From Gammaproteobacteria bacterium HGW-Gammaproteobacteria-11 (GTDB lineage Bacteria > Pseudomonadota > Gammaproteobacteria > Pseudomonadales > Pseudomonadaceae): DNA of 64,000 nucleotides. Position 1 is the stretch's first letter; every line of letters begins with the position of its first letter. The stretch lies in NCBI GenBank assembly GCA_002840055.1, contig PGZJ01000001.1, positions 310,001-374,000 on the forward strand, in the 5' to 3' direction. Shown one piece after another: positions 17,444-30,323 of the stretch. Position numbers and translations under genes: made by a program. The notes beneath the pieces are model-generated. The model saw nothing but the letters and a program-made list of their open reading frames with translations. It had not been told where the DNA came from and ran no database searches.

Positions 17444-17473
17444 AGGACAGGCACCCCGGCACCTGTGTATAAT
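17444..17473 (+). promoter_or_regulatory. Probable miaB promoter
   Basis: A perfect -10 box TATAAT at 17468-17473 lies 31 bases before the miaB ATG. An AGGACA sequence (four of six matches to the -35 consensus) precedes it with an 18-bp spacer. This is consistent with a sigma70 promoter starting near 17480. Confidence 0.55.
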
Positions 17474-17504
17474 TCGCCTTTTTTCGGACAACCCCAGACC
17501 GCCC

Positions 17505-18836
17505 ATGGCCAAGAAACTCTTTATCCAGACCCACGGTTGCCAAATGAACGAGTATGACAGCTCGCGCATGGCTGATCTGCTCGGCGAACATCAGGCAATG
17601 GAACTGACCGACCGTCCCGAAGAGGCGGACGTGATCCTGCTCAATACCTGCTCGATTCGCGAGAAAGCGCAGGAAAAGGTGTTCTCGGAACTGGGACGCT
17701 GGCGCCCGCTGAAGGAAAAGAATCCTGATCTGATCATCGGCGTCGGTGGCTGCGTTGCCAGCCAGGAAGGCACGGCGATCCGTGATCGTGCGTCTTACGT
17801 TGACGTGGTATTCGGTCCGCAAACCCTGCATCGCCTGCCGGAAATGATCAATGCTGCGCGCAGCACCGGCAACGCTCAAGTGGATGTCTCCTTCCCGGAA
17901 ATCGAAAAATTCGACCGTCTGCCCGAACCGCGGGTTGACGGGCCCACCGCCTATGTCTCGATCATGGAAGGCTGTAGCAAGTATTGCAGCTTCTGTGTGG
18001 TGCCCTACACCCGTGGCGAAGAAGTCAGCCGCCCCTTCGATGACGTGCTTGCCGAGTGCCTGCACCTGGCCGAGAACGGCGTGCGGGAAGTCACCCTGCT
18101 GGGCCAGAACGTCAACGGCTACCGCGGTCAGACCCATGATGGCAAGGTGGCCGATCTGGCTGATCTGATCCGCGTGATCGCCGCCATCGACGGCATCGAC
18201 CGAATTCGCTACACCACCTCGCATCCGCTGGAATTCTCCGACAGCCTGATTCAGGCCCATGCCGAGGTGCCGGAGCTGGTCAAGTACCTGCACCTGCCCG
18301 TGCAGTCCGGTTCCGATCGGGTATTGGCCGGCATGAAGCGCAACCACACGGTGCTGGAATACAAGTCGCGGGTGCGCAAGCTGCGCGCTGCGGTGCCGGA
18401 CATGATCCTCAGTTCCGACTTTATCATCGGTTTCCCCGGCGAAACCGAGCGCGACTTCGAGCAGACCATGAAGCTGGTTGAAGAGGTCGGTTTCGACTTC
18501 TCCTATTCCTTCATCTACAGCTCACGCCCAGGCACACCAGCAGCGGATTTGCCGGACAGCACACCGATGGAAGTGAAAAAGCAGCGTCTGCAGATTCTGC
18601 AAAATCGCCTCAACCAGCAGGGCTTTGAAAACAGCCGGCGCATGGTCGGCAGCACACAGCGCATTCTGGTCACCGACTACTCGAAAAAAGACCCCGGCAT
18701 GCTGCAGGGCCGCACTGAAAGTAACCGAATCGTCAACTTCCGCTGTGACAATCCGGGCTTGATCGGTCAATTTGTCGATGTACAGATTGATGAAGCGCTG
18801 CCCCATTCGTTGCGCGGATCGCTGATCGCCGGTTGA
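17505..18836 (+). CDS. miaB: tRNA-2-methylthio-N6-isopentenyladenosine synthase MiaB
   Basis: This 443-residue radical-SAM enzyme adds the 2-methylthio group at A37 of tRNAs that read UNN codons. The N-terminal UPF0004 domain has its three cluster cysteines in [21 protein letters not shown] and GVGGCVAS. The radical-SAM CxxxCxxC is in [17 protein letters not shown] at about residues 150-165, and a C-terminal TRAM domain ends the protein. Length and N-terminus match the family. A strong hairpin follows before phoH. Confidence 0.96.
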   Translation: MAKKLFIQTHGCQMNEYDSSRMADLLGEHQAMELTDRPEEADVILLNTCSIREKAQEKVFSELGRWRPLKEKNPDLIIGVGGCVASQEGTAIRDRASYVDVVFGPQTLHRLPEMINAARSTGNAQVDVSFPEIEKFDRLPEPRVDGPTAYVSIMEGCSKYCSFCVVPYTRGEEVSRPFDDVLAECLHLAENGVREVTLLGQNVNGYRGQTHDGKVADLADLIRVIAAIDGIDRIRYTTSHPLEFSDSLIQAHAEVPELVKYLHLPVQSGSDRVLAGMKRNHTVLEYKSRVRKLRAAVPDMILSSDFIIGFPGETERDFEQTMKLVEEVGFDFSYSFIYSSRPGTPAADLPDSTPMEVKKQRLQILQNRLNQQGFENSRRMVGSTQRILVTDYSKKDPGMLQGRTESNRIVNFRCDNPGLIGQFVDVQIDEALPHSLRGSLIAG

Positions 18837-18842
18837 TGCTCT

Positions 18843-18875
18843 CCCCGGCGCACAAGGAAAACCTGTGCGCCGGGG
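18843..18875 (+). other. Strong intercistronic hairpin between miaB and phoH
   Basis: CCCCGGCGCACA (18843-18854) and TGTGCGCCGGGG (18864-18875) form a perfect 12-bp GC-rich stem with a nine-base loop. There is no T-tract afterwards, so it is not a classical terminator. It may attenuate read-through, stabilise the miaB message, or set relative expression of phoH. Confidence 0.65.
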
Positions 18876-18999
18876 GCATGATCCAGCTCCAACCGTCGCA
18901 ACCAGCAACATCACCGGACCGGGCATACCCCTTTGCATCAATCCAAGGGCGCGCTATGCTTCCACCAACTTATTGCCACAAGGCGACCGACAGACCACT

Positions 19000-20013
19000 T
19001 TGAACGCTCCTCTGCATATCCACAGCTTCAGTATCGAGCCCGTTGATGCCCGCCGCTTTGCCGCGCTCTGCGGTCAGTTTGACGAAAACCTGCACCTGAT
19101 CGAGCAGCGTCTGGGCATCGAAGTGCGCAACCGCGGTAACCAGTTCGAGCTGATCGGCGAAGCCAGTCTGATTCGCTCTGCCGAAGCGGTGCTGCGCCAG
19201 CTCTACCGGGAAACCCGCGACAACGCTGATCTTTCAACCGATACCGTACATCTGTTTTTGCAGGAATCCGGACTGGAAAACCTCAGCGACAGCCTGTATC
19301 ACACCGGCACGGACAAACCGGTGGTGCTGCGCACCAAGCGCATGACGATTCAGCCGCGTGGCCCGAACCAGCAGGCCTATGTGCGCTCGATCCAGGAGTT
19401 CGACATCAATTTCGGTATTGGTCCGGCAGGTACCGGCAAGACCTATCTGGCCGTAGCCTGCGCCGTGGATGCGCTGGAACGCGAACAGATCCGACGCATT
19501 CTTCTGGTCCGCCCGGCAGTTGAGGCCGGTGAAAAGCTCGGCTTCCTGCCCGGCGACCTGTCCCAGAAAATCGACCCCTACCTGCGCCCGCTGTATGACG
19601 CCCTGTATGAGATGATCGGGTTCGACCAGGTGGCCAAGCTGATTGAAAAACAGGTCATTGAAGTCGCGCCGCTGGCCTACATGCGTGGCCGTACGCTGAA
19701 CAACAGCTTTATCATCCTTGATGAGAGCCAGAACACCACGCTGGAACAGATGAAGATGTTCCTGACCCGTATCGGCTTTGGCTCCACCGCAGTGATCACC
19801 GGTGACGTCACCCAGGTTGACCTGCCACGCGGCACCAAATCCGGGCTGGCGCATGTCACCGAGGTGCTCAAGGACGTCAAGGGCATTGGCTTTACCCACT
19901 TCAAATCCAAGGATGTGGTACGTCACCCTCTGGTTCAGCGCATTGTCGAAGCCTATGATCGCTTCGAGCTGCATCAGGAAAACCAGCGCCAGGAACGCCG
20001 CGATGACCGTTGA
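19000..20013 (+). CDS. PhoH-like ATPase
   Basis: This protein of about 337 residues is a PhoH-family P-loop ATPase (PhoL/YbeZ type) that sits upstream of ybeY in many proteobacteria and is linked to ribosome and RNA metabolism. It has Walker [11 protein letters not shown] and Walker B-type FIILDESQN. The TTG start at 19000 gives the N-terminus (M)[13 protein letters not shown] expected for pseudomonad PhoH. An upstream in-frame ATG at 18865 would start inside a hairpin and is less likely. It overlaps ybeY by 11 bases. Confidence 0.88.
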   Translation: MNAPLHIHSFSIEPVDARRFAALCGQFDENLHLIEQRLGIEVRNRGNQFELIGEASLIRSAEAVLRQLYRETRDNADLSTDTVHLFLQESGLENLSDSLYHTGTDKPVVLRTKRMTIQPRGPNQQAYVRSIQEFDINFGIGPAGTGKTYLAVACAVDALEREQIRRILLVRPAVEAGEKLGFLPGDLSQKIDPYLRPLYDALYEMIGFDQVAKLIEKQVIEVAPLAYMRGRTLNNSFIILDESQNTTLEQMKMFLTRIGFGSTAVITGDVTQVDLPRGTKSGLAHVTEVLKDVKGIGFTHFKSKDVVRHPLVQRIVEAYDRFELHQENQRQERRDDR

Positions 20014-20479
20014 GCTGGATCTGGACATACAGCGCGCCTCCAGCGCCCCTGATCTGCCCGACGATGACAGCTTCAGGCGCTGGGCCGGACTGGCCCTGCA
20101 GGACAAGCCCGGCCATGAGCTGACCATCCGTATTGTCGATGAAGACGAAAGCCGCAGTCTGAACCACGACTACCGCGGCAAGGATTACCCCACCAACGTA
20201 CTGTCCTTCCCGGCTGACTTGCCGCCCGAGCTTGAGATACCCCTGCTCGGTGATCTGGTGATCTGCGCCCCGGTCGTCGCCCGCGAAGCCATTGAGCAAC
20301 ACAAAGCCCCCCTGGCCCATTGGGCCCATATGGTAATTCATGGCTGTCTGCACCTGACGGGCCATGATCATATCGAAGACCACGAGGCCGAGCAGATGGA
20401 AAACCTGGAACGCCAACTCCTGGCGCAACTGGGCATTGCCGACCCCTATCTTGAACCCGACGAGAACAAGGAATCATGA
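20003..20479 (+). CDS. ybeY: Endoribonuclease YbeY
   Basis: This 158-residue single-strand-specific metallo-endoribonuclease takes part in 16S rRNA 3'-end maturation and ribosome quality control. The zinc motif [11 protein letters not shown] near residues 113-123 supplies the three histidines. ATG 20003 has AGGA eight bases ahead and lies inside the 3' end of phoH. The longer in-frame extension to 19802 would lie wholly inside phoH and is rejected. The stop overlaps the corC start by four bases. Confidence 0.94.
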   Translation: MTVELDLDIQRASSAPDLPDDDSFRRWAGLALQDKPGHELTIRIVDEDESRSLNHDYRGKDYPTNVLSFPADLPPELEIPLLGDLVICAPVVAREAIEQHKAPLAHWAHMVIHGCLHLTGHDHIEDHEAEQMENLERQLLAQLGIADPYLEPDENKES

Positions 20480-21315
20480 GCGAAGATCGATCGACCAATG
20501 GGCACAAGTCCTGGCTGGACAAACTGGTCCAGGCTTTTGTCCACGAACCCAAGAACCGCCAGGAACTGCTGGAACTGTTGCGCGAAGCGCATGCCAATGA
20601 AGTACTGGATATCGAGGCCCTGTCGATCATCGAAGGCGCCCTGCAGGTTTCCGACATGCAGGTGCGCGACATCATGATTCCGCGTTCACAAATGACCACC
20701 ATCAAGGCCAGCCAGACGCCCCGGGAGTTTCTGCCTGACGTTATCGAAGCAGCACACTCGCGTTTCCCGGTCATTGGCGACAGCATTGATGATGTGCTCG
20801 GGATTCTGCTGGCCAAGGACCTGCTGCCGCTGATGCTGCAGGACAACACCGAGCGTTTCAACATCAAGGAACTCCTGCGCCCCGCCACCTGCGTACCCGA
20901 GTCCAAGCGCCTTAACGTGCTGCTCAAGGAATTTCGTTCGACCCGCAACCATATGGCCATTGTCATTGACGAATACGGCGGCGTATCCGGCCTGGTGACC
21001 ATCGAAGATGTGCTCGAACAGATAGTCGGCGACATAGAAGACGAGCATGATGTCGATGAAGACAGTCAGATCAAACCCCTGCCCAGCGGTGATTTTCTGG
21101 TCAAGGGCCTTACGCCTATCGAAGAGTTCAATGAGCACTTCGATACTGACTTTTCCGACGAGGAATTCGATACCGTCGGCGGTCTGGTAATGAATGCCTT
21201 TGGTCACATGCCCAAGCGCAACGAAGTGGTCGAGCTGGAAGGCTTCATGATTCGCGTCTTGAATGCCGACAGCCGTCGCGTGCATCTGCTGCGTGTCACG
21301 GTACTCCCCGCCTGA
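20476..21315 (+). CDS. corC: CBS-domain protein CorC/YbeX
   Basis: This 279-residue cytosolic protein of the HlyC/CorC family has paired CBS domains at about residues 65-185 ([42 protein letters not shown]) and a C-terminal CorC_HlyC domain ([16 protein letters not shown]). It is associated with Mg2+/Co2+ efflux and, as YbeX, with ribosome metabolism. The ATG overlaps the ybeY stop, extending the phoH-ybeY-corC-lnt operon typical of gammaproteobacteria. Confidence 0.93.
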   Translation: MSEDRSTNGHKSWLDKLVQAFVHEPKNRQELLELLREAHANEVLDIEALSIIEGALQVSDMQVRDIMIPRSQMTTIKASQTPREFLPDVIEAAHSRFPVIGDSIDDVLGILLAKDLLPLMLQDNTERFNIKELLRPATCVPESKRLNVLLKEFRSTRNHMAIVIDEYGGVSGLVTIEDVLEQIVGDIEDEHDVDEDSQIKPLPSGDFLVKGLTPIEEFNEHFDTDFSDEEFDTVGGLVMNAFGHMPKRNEVVELEGFMIRVLNADSRRVHLLRVTVLPA

Positions 21316-21323
21316 GGAACATC

Positions 21324-22853
21324 ATGCCTGGCTTGCAACAGATATTGCTGCGCCTGACGGCACCGGGCTGGCCAGGCCATGTCGCCGCGCTGGTGGCGGG
21401 CACACTGACCACCTTCGGCCTTACCCCCTTTGGCCTCTGGCCACTGGCGCTGCTGTCGATCGCCGCACTCTACCTCGGCATCCAGCATCTGCCCGCCGGG
21501 CAAGCGGCCCTGCGCGGTTGGTTCTGGGGACTGGGGCTGTTTGCCAGCGGCGTATCCTGGGTCTATATCAGCATTCACGTGCATGGCTACGCCCACCCCT
21601 TGCTGGCCGGCCTGCTGACTGCCCTGTTTGTTGGCGGCCTGGCACTGGTACCGGCGCTGATGGCCTGGCTCTGGGCACGCTGGCTGCGTCCTGAGCAGCA
21701 ACCCTGGCTAGCCGTGTTCGCCTTCGCCAGCCTGTGGCTGATACAGGACCTGTTCCGCGGCTGGTTTCTCACCGGCTTTCCCTGGCTGTATAGCGGCTAT
21801 ATGCACACCGATACCTGGCTGGCTGGCTGGGCACCAGTCGGCGGGGTCTGGCTGCTGACCTGGCTGAGTGTGCTGAGCGCCTGCCTGCTGGTCGAACGCC
21901 GCCTCTGGCGCTCGTTGCGCCATGGACTGGGAGCCGCCGCCTTGCTGGCCTTGATCTGGCTGGGCGGCAACGCTCTGCAACTGATCGAATGGACCCGACC
22001 AGCCGGTGAACCGCTCTCAGTAGCCCTGGTTCAAGCCAATATTCCGCAGTCACGCAAGTGGGATCCCGCGCATATCGAGCAGACCTTGAGTCAGTACCGC
22101 GACCTGAGTTATGCCCAAGGGCAGGTAGACCTGATTGTCTGGCCGGAAACGGCGGTGCCGGTACTGAAGAGCAGTGCCCAGCATTTCACCGACGGCATGG
22201 CTGCCAATCTGGCGCAACAGGGCACCAGCCTGATTACCGGCATCCCACTCGATACCTGGGAAGGGGACCAGATGCGCATCTACAACGCCATCATGGTCGC
22301 CGGCTCAGCGGACAACCACTATCTGAAACACAAACTGGTACCCTTCGGCGAATATGTGCCCCTGGAAGACTGGCTGCGCGGCCTGATCGCCTTCTTCGAT
22401 CTGCCCATGTCGAGCTTTTCCCGTGGCCCGGCCGATCAGGCACCGCTGCAGGTCAAGGGCTACCGGATTGCACCCTTCATTTGTTACGAGACCGTCTACC
22501 CGAACTTTGCCGCACGCCTGGCGGCACAGAGCGAGTTGCTGATTACCATCAGCAACGACAGCTGGTTTGGTGACTCGATTGGTCCGCTGCAACACCTGCA
22601 GATAGCCCGCATGCGAGCTATCGAAAGTGGACGCTGGATGATTCGCGGAACCAATAACGGGGTGACCGCGCTGATTGATCACAATGGCCGCATACGTGCG
22701 CAGATACCCCAGTTCGAGACCGCCGTGCTGAACGGCTGGGTTCAGCCACGTCAGGGTCTCAGCCCGTTTTTGCGCTGGGGTAGCCTGCCGCTAACCGCCA
22801 CGGCAGTGATGTGTCTGCTGCTCAGTCTGGTATGGCGCAGGCGTAATCGCTGA
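21324..22853 (+). CDS. lnt: Apolipoprotein N-acyltransferase Lnt
   Basis: This 509-residue inner-membrane enzyme transfers a third acyl chain to the N-terminal cysteine of lipoproteins. About six N-terminal membrane helices precede a nitrilase-fold domain with the Glu-Lys-Cys triad visible in WPETAVP, KHKLVPFGEYVP and FICYETVYP. GAGGAAC precedes ATG 21324. It is the last gene of the phoH operon. The final 63 bases overlap a small gene on the opposite strand. Confidence 0.95.
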   Translation: MPGLQQILLRLTAPGWPGHVAALVAGTLTTFGLTPFGLWPLALLSIAALYLGIQHLPAGQAALRGWFWGLGLFASGVSWVYISIHVHGYAHPLLAGLLTALFVGGLALVPALMAWLWARWLRPEQQPWLAVFAFASLWLIQDLFRGWFLTGFPWLYSGYMHTDTWLAGWAPVGGVWLLTWLSVLSACLLVERRLWRSLRHGLGAAALLALIWLGGNALQLIEWTRPAGEPLSVALVQANIPQSRKWDPAHIEQTLSQYRDLSYAQGQVDLIVWPETAVPVLKSSAQHFTDGMAANLAQQGTSLITGIPLDTWEGDQMRIYNAIMVAGSADNHYLKHKLVPFGEYVPLEDWLRGLIAFFDLPMSSFSRGPADQAPLQVKGYRIAPFICYETVYPNFAARLAAQSELLITISNDSWFGDSIGPLQHLQIARMRAIESGRWMIRGTNNGVTALIDHNGRIRAQIPQFETAVLNGWVQPRQGLSPFLRWGSLPLTATAVMCLLLSLVWRRRNR

Positions 22854-23066
22854 GTCAACCCCGAGCGCATTGATGATGCGCCAGAGCAATTGCTGATCTT
22901 CGGGACTCAAACCATTGAGTTCCAGTTCGGTAATGACTTGCGAGCGGCCATTCAGCCACTCCCTGGTGCGCGCCATATCCAGAGCCTGATCAAGCCGGCG
23001 CAACAGACGCCCGTAGGATGAATCCCGGGGCCATTCCACCAGCGGCACGGGTACCAACCCTTTCAT
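22791..23066 (-). CDS. Small hypothetical protein, antisense-overlapping lnt 3' end
   Basis: This 91-residue protein has no signal peptide or membrane segment. It begins MKGLVPVPLVEWPRDSSYGRLL and contains two amphipathic helical stretches, including ITELELNGLSPEDQQLLWRIIN. The ATG at 23066 has a strong GAGGGGGT ribosome site six bases upstream, which argues that it is real. Its C-terminal 21 codons overlap the end of lnt on the other strand. I do not recognise a characterised family. Confidence 0.6.
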   Translation of the reverse strand: MKGLVPVPLVEWPRDSSYGRLLRRLDQALDMARTREWLNGRSQVITELELNGLSPEDQQLLWRIINALGVDSAITPAPYQTEQQTHHCRGG

Positions 23067-25968
<2,902 letters not shown>

Positions 25969-25987
25969 GATGCAACGGAGAAGCACC

Positions 25988-26533
25988 ATGTCCCTGAACT
26001 ACTCGCGCCAATTGCTGGGCACCTCGGTCATTGCCCTGAGCCTGCTGCTCAGCGCCTGCGGCTTTCAGCTGCGCGGCACCGGCGTTGACAACGTGCAACT
26101 CGAAGAGCTGCGACTGAGTGCGCGCAACAGTTATGGCCAGACCTACATGCAGGTCCGCGAGGCGCTGGAAATCGACGGCGTACGTTTGTCTGACAGCGCC
26201 AGCTATCACTTGCAGTTGCTGGATGAAAGCCAATCACGCGATGTCGTCAGTTACACCAGTCGCGCTACCCCGGCCGAGCTGGAACTGACCAGCCGCCTGA
26301 CCTTTCAGGTCAGCGACAAACAGGGTCGCGCGCTGATTGGTCCGGAAACCCTGAGTGCGCAACGGGTGTTCGTCAACGACAAGGACAACATCATCGGCAG
26401 CAGTGAAGAAGAGCAACTGCTGCAGCGCGAAATACGTCGCGACCTGACCCGGCAAATGCTGTTTCGCCTGTCCAGCCTGAGCGAGAGCGAACTGGCTAGC
26501 CGTGAACAGGCCCTTGACCAGCAGGCGCGATAA
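25988..26533 (+). CDS. lptE: LPS-assembly lipoprotein LptE
   Basis: This 181-residue outer-membrane lipoprotein plugs the LptD barrel and delivers lipopolysaccharide to the cell surface. The lipobox LLSACGFQLRG follows a classic signal peptide. The GFQLRG start of the mature protein and the late region FVNDKDNIIGSSEEEQLLQREIRRDLTRQMLFRL are typical. ATG 25988 has GGAG seven bases ahead; an upstream ATG at 25970 is less suitable. It is 19 bases after leuS and 6 before holA. Confidence 0.94.
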   Translation: MSLNYSRQLLGTSVIALSLLLSACGFQLRGTGVDNVQLEELRLSARNSYGQTYMQVREALEIDGVRLSDSASYHLQLLDESQSRDVVSYTSRATPAELELTSRLTFQVSDKQGRALIGPETLSAQRVFVNDKDNIIGSSEEEQLLQREIRRDLTRQMLFRLSSLSESELASREQALDQQAR

Positions 26534-26539
26534 CCGCCC

Positions 26540-27577
26540 ATGAAAGCCAGCCCGGCCCAGCTTGAACGGCTGCTCGACAAGGGTTTGTCGCCGGTCTATG
26601 TGGTCAGCGGTGATGATCCGCTGTTGGGCGGTGAAGTCGCTGACCGCATTCGCCTGGCCTGCCGCCAGGCCGGCAGTGAAGAGCGTCAGGTCTTTCATGT
26701 CGAGCGCAGTTTTGACTGGGGCCAGCTGCATGATGTCAGCCACAGCCTCTCGTTGTTTGCCCAGAAACGCTTGATCGAGTTGCGGATTCCCGGCGGCAAA
26801 CCCGGTGACGAGGGCGGCAAGGCCCTGTTGCAGTGGCTCGAACAGCCACCGGAAGACACCACACTGCTGGTTCTGCTACCCAAACTGGATGGCAGCACCC
26901 AGCGCAGCAAATGGGCCAAGGCCCTGATCGAACACGCCCACAGCTGCTTTATCCAGATCTGGCCGATTGAAGCCCATCAGCTACCCGGCTGGATGCGCGA
27001 CCGCCTGGCCAGTGCCGGTATCAGCGCCAGCCCGGAGGCCATAGATCTGCTCAGTGCCCGGGTTGAAGGTAATCTGCTGGCGGCCAGCCAGGAGATCGAG
27101 AAGCTCAAGCTGTTCTGCAGCGACGGCAAGCTGGATCTTGATACCGTACAACAGGTGGTGGCCGACAGCGCCCGCTTTGATGTCTTCATTCTGTCCGATG
27201 CCTTGCTCAAGGGTGAGGCAGAACAGGCCTTGCGGATTCTTCAGGGTCTGCGCGGTGAAGGCGTTGAAGCACCGATCATTCTCTGGGCATTGAGCCGTGA
27301 AATCCGCAGCCTGGCAACCATGGCCATGGATCTGCAACGCGGCATGCCGCTGGAGCGGATTTTCTCCAGTCAGCGCCCACCGGTCTGGGACAAGCGCAAA
27401 CCCCTGTTGACGAAAGCCCTGCAACGCCATCCGACCAGTGCCTGGGAAAGCTGGCTACGCGATGCCCAGGCAATTGACGAGCAGATCAAGGGTCAGCAGC
27501 CCGGCTCGGCCTGGGACGGTTTGACCCGTCTGGCGCTGGCCGTCTGTGGCGTGGCCATTCTTACCCAAACAGCCTGA
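26540..27577 (+). CDS. holA: DNA polymerase III subunit delta
   Basis: This 345-residue protein is the delta subunit of the clamp loader, which opens the beta sliding clamp. The N-terminal sequence AQLERLLDKGLSPVYVVSGDDPLLGGEVADRIR and the helical middle domain (ISASPEAIDLLSARVEGNLLAASQEIEKLKL) are characteristic. It belongs to the leuS-lptE-holA operon and converges with the DksA-like gene, with 11 bases between the stops. Confidence 0.94.
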   Translation: MKASPAQLERLLDKGLSPVYVVSGDDPLLGGEVADRIRLACRQAGSEERQVFHVERSFDWGQLHDVSHSLSLFAQKRLIELRIPGGKPGDEGGKALLQWLEQPPEDTTLLVLLPKLDGSTQRSKWAKALIEHAHSCFIQIWPIEAHQLPGWMRDRLASAGISASPEAIDLLSARVEGNLLAASQEIEKLKLFCSDGKLDLDTVQQVVADSARFDVFILSDALLKGEAEQALRILQGLRGEGVEAPIILWALSREIRSLATMAMDLQRGMPLERIFSSQRPPVWDKRKPLLTKALQRHPTSAWESWLRDAQAIDEQIKGQQPGSAWDGLTRLALAVCGVAILTQTA

Positions 27578-27588
27578 AAAACCGCCGA

Positions 27589-27936
27589 TCAGTCAGGCTG
27601 ACTTGATGCGCACTGCACACAGCGGGTTGCCGCAGGTTCAATACGCAAACGCCCGGGTGCTATGGGCTCACCGCAGTCGACACAATAGCCAAAGTCATCT
27701 TCGTCCAGACGCCGGAGTGTCAGTTCCAGGCGTTGTTGCTGCTGCCTCACCCGGGCTTGGGTGGCATCCTGCATGGCCTGCTGTTGCAGGGCGTCCATGC
27801 GCGACAGACGCCCGACCTTGGCCTGATCCAGTTCAACCGCCTCACTGCGCATCTGCTGACCCTCGGTTTGCTCGCGCAGCGCCCTCAGGCGCTGCTCAAG
27901 CAGGGTACGCAGCTCGTCCTTCAGCGCTGCTTCCAT
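27589..27936 (-). CDS. DksA/TraR-type zinc-finger protein
   Basis: This 115-residue protein has a long helical region (residues 1-80, rich in Gln, Arg and Glu) and a C-terminal zinc finger, CVDCGEPI...RCVQCASS, with the C-x2-C spacing of the DksA/TraR family. DksA-like proteins bind the RNA polymerase secondary channel. The coiled-coil tip has acidic residues (LDEDDFGY), as in DksA-type factors. It is shorter than DksA proper (about 150 residues), so it is a paralogue or a YbiI-like member. The Usp gene lies 9 bases upstream on the same strand. Confidence 0.87.
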   Translation of the reverse strand: MEAALKDELRTLLEQRLRALREQTEGQQMRSEAVELDQAKVGRLSRMDALQQQAMQDATQARVRQQQQRLELTLRRLDEDDFGYCVDCGEPIAPGRLRIEPAATRCVQCASSQPD

Positions 27937-27945
27937 GTCCGGGCC

Positions 27946-28803
27946 TCAGCGCAACAGCAATAGCGGGCGCGTAGTGCTGGAAAGGATGCTGGTGGTGGTG
28001 CTACCGACAAAGAACTGGCGAATGCGCGAGTGGCCATAGGCACCCATGACGATCATGTCGATGTCATGCTCCTCTTCATAACCCAGCAGGGTTTTCTCGA
28101 CATCGCCGGCGCGGATACTGGCAATCACTTCATGACCAGCACTTTCCAACCGGGCCTTGGCTGCGTTCAGCGCCTCCCAGGCATCATTGGTATCAGCACC
28201 CACCATCAGCAGGTGGATGGGCAGGCCCTGAAACAGCGGGCTTTCAGTGATCATCTCTATGCCCTTACGGGTACTCGGGCCATTATCAAAGGCCAGCATT
28301 ACACTGCGTGGCTGACGGAACTCACCGGCGGTGACCAGAATCGGCTTGTGCAGGGTACGAATAACACTTTCCAGGTGGCTGCCCACATGCTGGCCGAGAC
28401 TGTCACCCTCCTCACCCTGACGGCCCATCACCAACAGCCTAATCTCGCCTTGCAAATCAGCCAGGGTTTCGACCAGATCTCCGTGGCGCTGTCGCGTAAC
28501 CGGCTCAACTACACCGTCAGTAACAGCGCGTTCAGCAGCAGCCTCAAGCATCAGCCGACCCTGCTCGCGCATCAACTTGCCGCGCTTTTCGTCCAGCTCA
28601 GCCAACTCCTGCAACAGATGCTCGCGGCTACCCAGACCGATATTGCCTGACAGGTCGCTTTGAGTTGGAAACTGCGAATGATCAAGTACATGGAGGAAAA
28701 CCAGCGGTGCGCTCAGGCGCATACTGGCCCAGGCGGCATAATCGCAAACAGCGGGGGATGAGCGCGAGCCATCAATACAGGCCAGAACATTGGCAGTGGT
28801 CAC
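27946..28803 (-). CDS. Tandem universal stress protein (UspA family)
   Basis: This protein of about 285 residues has two Usp domains: the first from about residue 5 (NVLACIDGSRSS) to 150, the second from about 160 to the end. The second has the ATP-binding signature GAYGHSRIRQFFVGSTT. I prefer GTG 28803, which has AAGGAG six bases upstream, over the ATG at 28827, which lacks a site and would add MNNNKENT. It lies 26 bases downstream of the SulP gene, so transporter and stress protein are likely co-expressed. Confidence 0.87.
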   Translation of the reverse strand: MTTANVLACIDGSRSSPAVCDYAAWASMRLSAPLVFLHVLDHSQFPTQSDLSGNIGLGSREHLLQELAELDEKRGKLMREQGRLMLEAAAERAVTDGVVEPVTRQRHGDLVETLADLQGEIRLLVMGRQGEEGDSLGQHVGSHLESVIRTLHKPILVTAGEFRQPRSVMLAFDNGPSTRKGIEMITESPLFQGLPIHLLMVGADTNDAWEALNAAKARLESAGHEVIASIRAGDVEKTLLGYEEEHDIDMIVMGAYGHSRIRQFFVGSTTTSILSSTTRPLLLLR

Positions 28804-28829
28804 AGTATTCTCCTTGTTATTATTCATGG

Positions 28830-30323
28830 TCAGTGGCCCATCAGCTTGTCGACAGCATCCGGCTTGTCGTGCACGCCAAAACGGTCAACGATGGTGGCAC
28901 TGGCTTCGTTCATACCGAGAATTTCAACTTCGGTGCCCTCGCGGCGGAACTTGATCACCACCTTGTCCAGGGCGGCGACCGCAGTAATATCCCAGAAGTG
29001 CGCGCGACTGAGATCGATGACCACCTTATCAAGGGCTTCCTTGAAATCAAAGGCGCCAACAAATTTGTCCGAAGAACTGAAGAACACCTGCCCCACTACA
29101 GTGTAGGTGCGCTCGCGACCCTGACTGTCGACCTGACTACCAATATGCAGGTAGTGACCCATCTTGTTGGCAAAGAACATCGCTGCCAGCAGCACGCCGA
29201 CAAAAACACCATAGGCCAGATTATGGGTTGCCACTACCACGACCACCGTAGCGACCATAACGATATTGGTCGAAAGGGGATGCTTTTTCAGGTTGATCAG
29301 CGAGTCCCAGCTGAAGGTACCGATCGACACCATGATCATTACCGCAACCAAGGCAGCCATGGGAATCAGCGACAGGTAATCGCCTAGGAACACGACCATG
29401 ACCAGCAGGAAAACCCCTGCAGCAAAGGCCGACAGACGCGTACGGCCGCCCGACTTAACGTTGATGATTGACTGGCCGATCATGGCACAACCAGCCATAC
29501 CACCGATCAAACCGGACCCGATATTGGCTATACCCTGCCCCTTGCACTCACGGTTCTTGTCACTGCTGGTATCGGTCAGATCATCGACAATGGTTGCGGT
29601 CATCATCGATTCCAGCAGACCCACAACGGCCAAGGCGGCTGAATAGGGGAAGATAATCATCAGGGTTTCCAATGTCAGCGGAACCTGAGGCCAGAGAAAG
29701 ATCGGCAAGGTATCCGGCAACTCACCCATGTGGCCGACGGTACGTATGTCCAGACCCAGGTATACCGCCAGCCCGGTCAACACCAGAATGCACACCAGGG
29801 GCGATGGAATCAGCTTGCCCAGCGTCGGGATGTAGGGAAACAAGTAGATGATTGCCAGACCACCTGCCGTCATGGCATAGACATGCCAGGTCACATTGGT
29901 CAGTTCGGGCAACTGAGCCATGAAGATCAGAATCGCCAATGCGTTTACGAAGCCGGTCACCACTGAGCGCGAAACAAAGCGCATCAAGGACCCCAGTTTC
30001 AGATAGCCGGCGGCAATCTGAAGCACACCACATAGAATGGTCGCAGCCAGCAGATATTCCAGTCCATGGTCCTTTACCAAGGTAACCATTAACAGCGCCA
30101 TGGCGCCGGTAGCGGCTGAGATCATTCCGGGTCGACCGCCAGTAAAGGCAATTACTACGGCAATACAGAAGGAAGCGTAGAGCCCTACCTTGGGGTCAAC
30201 TCCGGCGATAATCGAAAAGGCAATGGCTTCGGGAATCAGAGCCAGGGCAACCACGATACCAGCGAGCAGATCACCACGGATATTGGAGAACCATTGGGCA
30301 CGCAGAGAATTTAAAAGGGTCAT
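28830..30323 (-). CDS. SulP family anion transporter with STAS domain
   Basis: This 497-residue inner-membrane protein of the SulP/SLC26 family has the conserved N-terminal block [39 protein letters not shown], about ten membrane helices, and a C-terminal STAS domain from about residue 390. Substrate may be sulfate or bicarbonate; it cannot be fixed from sequence alone. I prefer ATG 30323 ([13 protein letters not shown]) with GGA nearby over the ATG at 30374, which lacks a ribosome site. It pairs with the tandem Usp gene. Confidence 0.9.
   Translation of the reverse strand: MTLLNSLRAQWFSNIRGDLLAGIVVALALIPEAIAFSIIAGVDPKVGLYASFCIAVVIAFTGGRPGMISAATGAMALLMVTLVKDHGLEYLLAATILCGVLQIAAGYLKLGSLMRFVSRSVVTGFVNALAILIFMAQLPELTNVTWHVYAMTAGGLAIIYLFPYIPTLGKLIPSPLVCILVLTGLAVYLGLDIRTVGHMGELPDTLPIFLWPQVPLTLETLMIIFPYSAALAVVGLLESMMTATIVDDLTDTSSDKNRECKGQGIANIGSGLIGGMAGCAMIGQSIINVKSGGRTRLSAFAAGVFLLVMVVFLGDYLSLIPMAALVAVMIMVSIGTFSWDSLINLKKHPLSTNIVMVATVVVVVATHNLAYGVFVGVLLAAMFFANKMGHYLHIGSQVDSQGRERTYTVVGQVFFSSSDKFVGAFDFKEALDKVVIDLSRAHFWDITAVAALDKVVIKFRREGTEVEILGMNEASATIVDRFGVHDKPDAVDKLMGH

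Noticed and set aside
18865-18999. N-terminal extension of phoH beginning at an ATG in the miaB-phoH gap
   Set aside because: Its start lies inside a strong hairpin and the extra 45 residues do not resemble PhoH.
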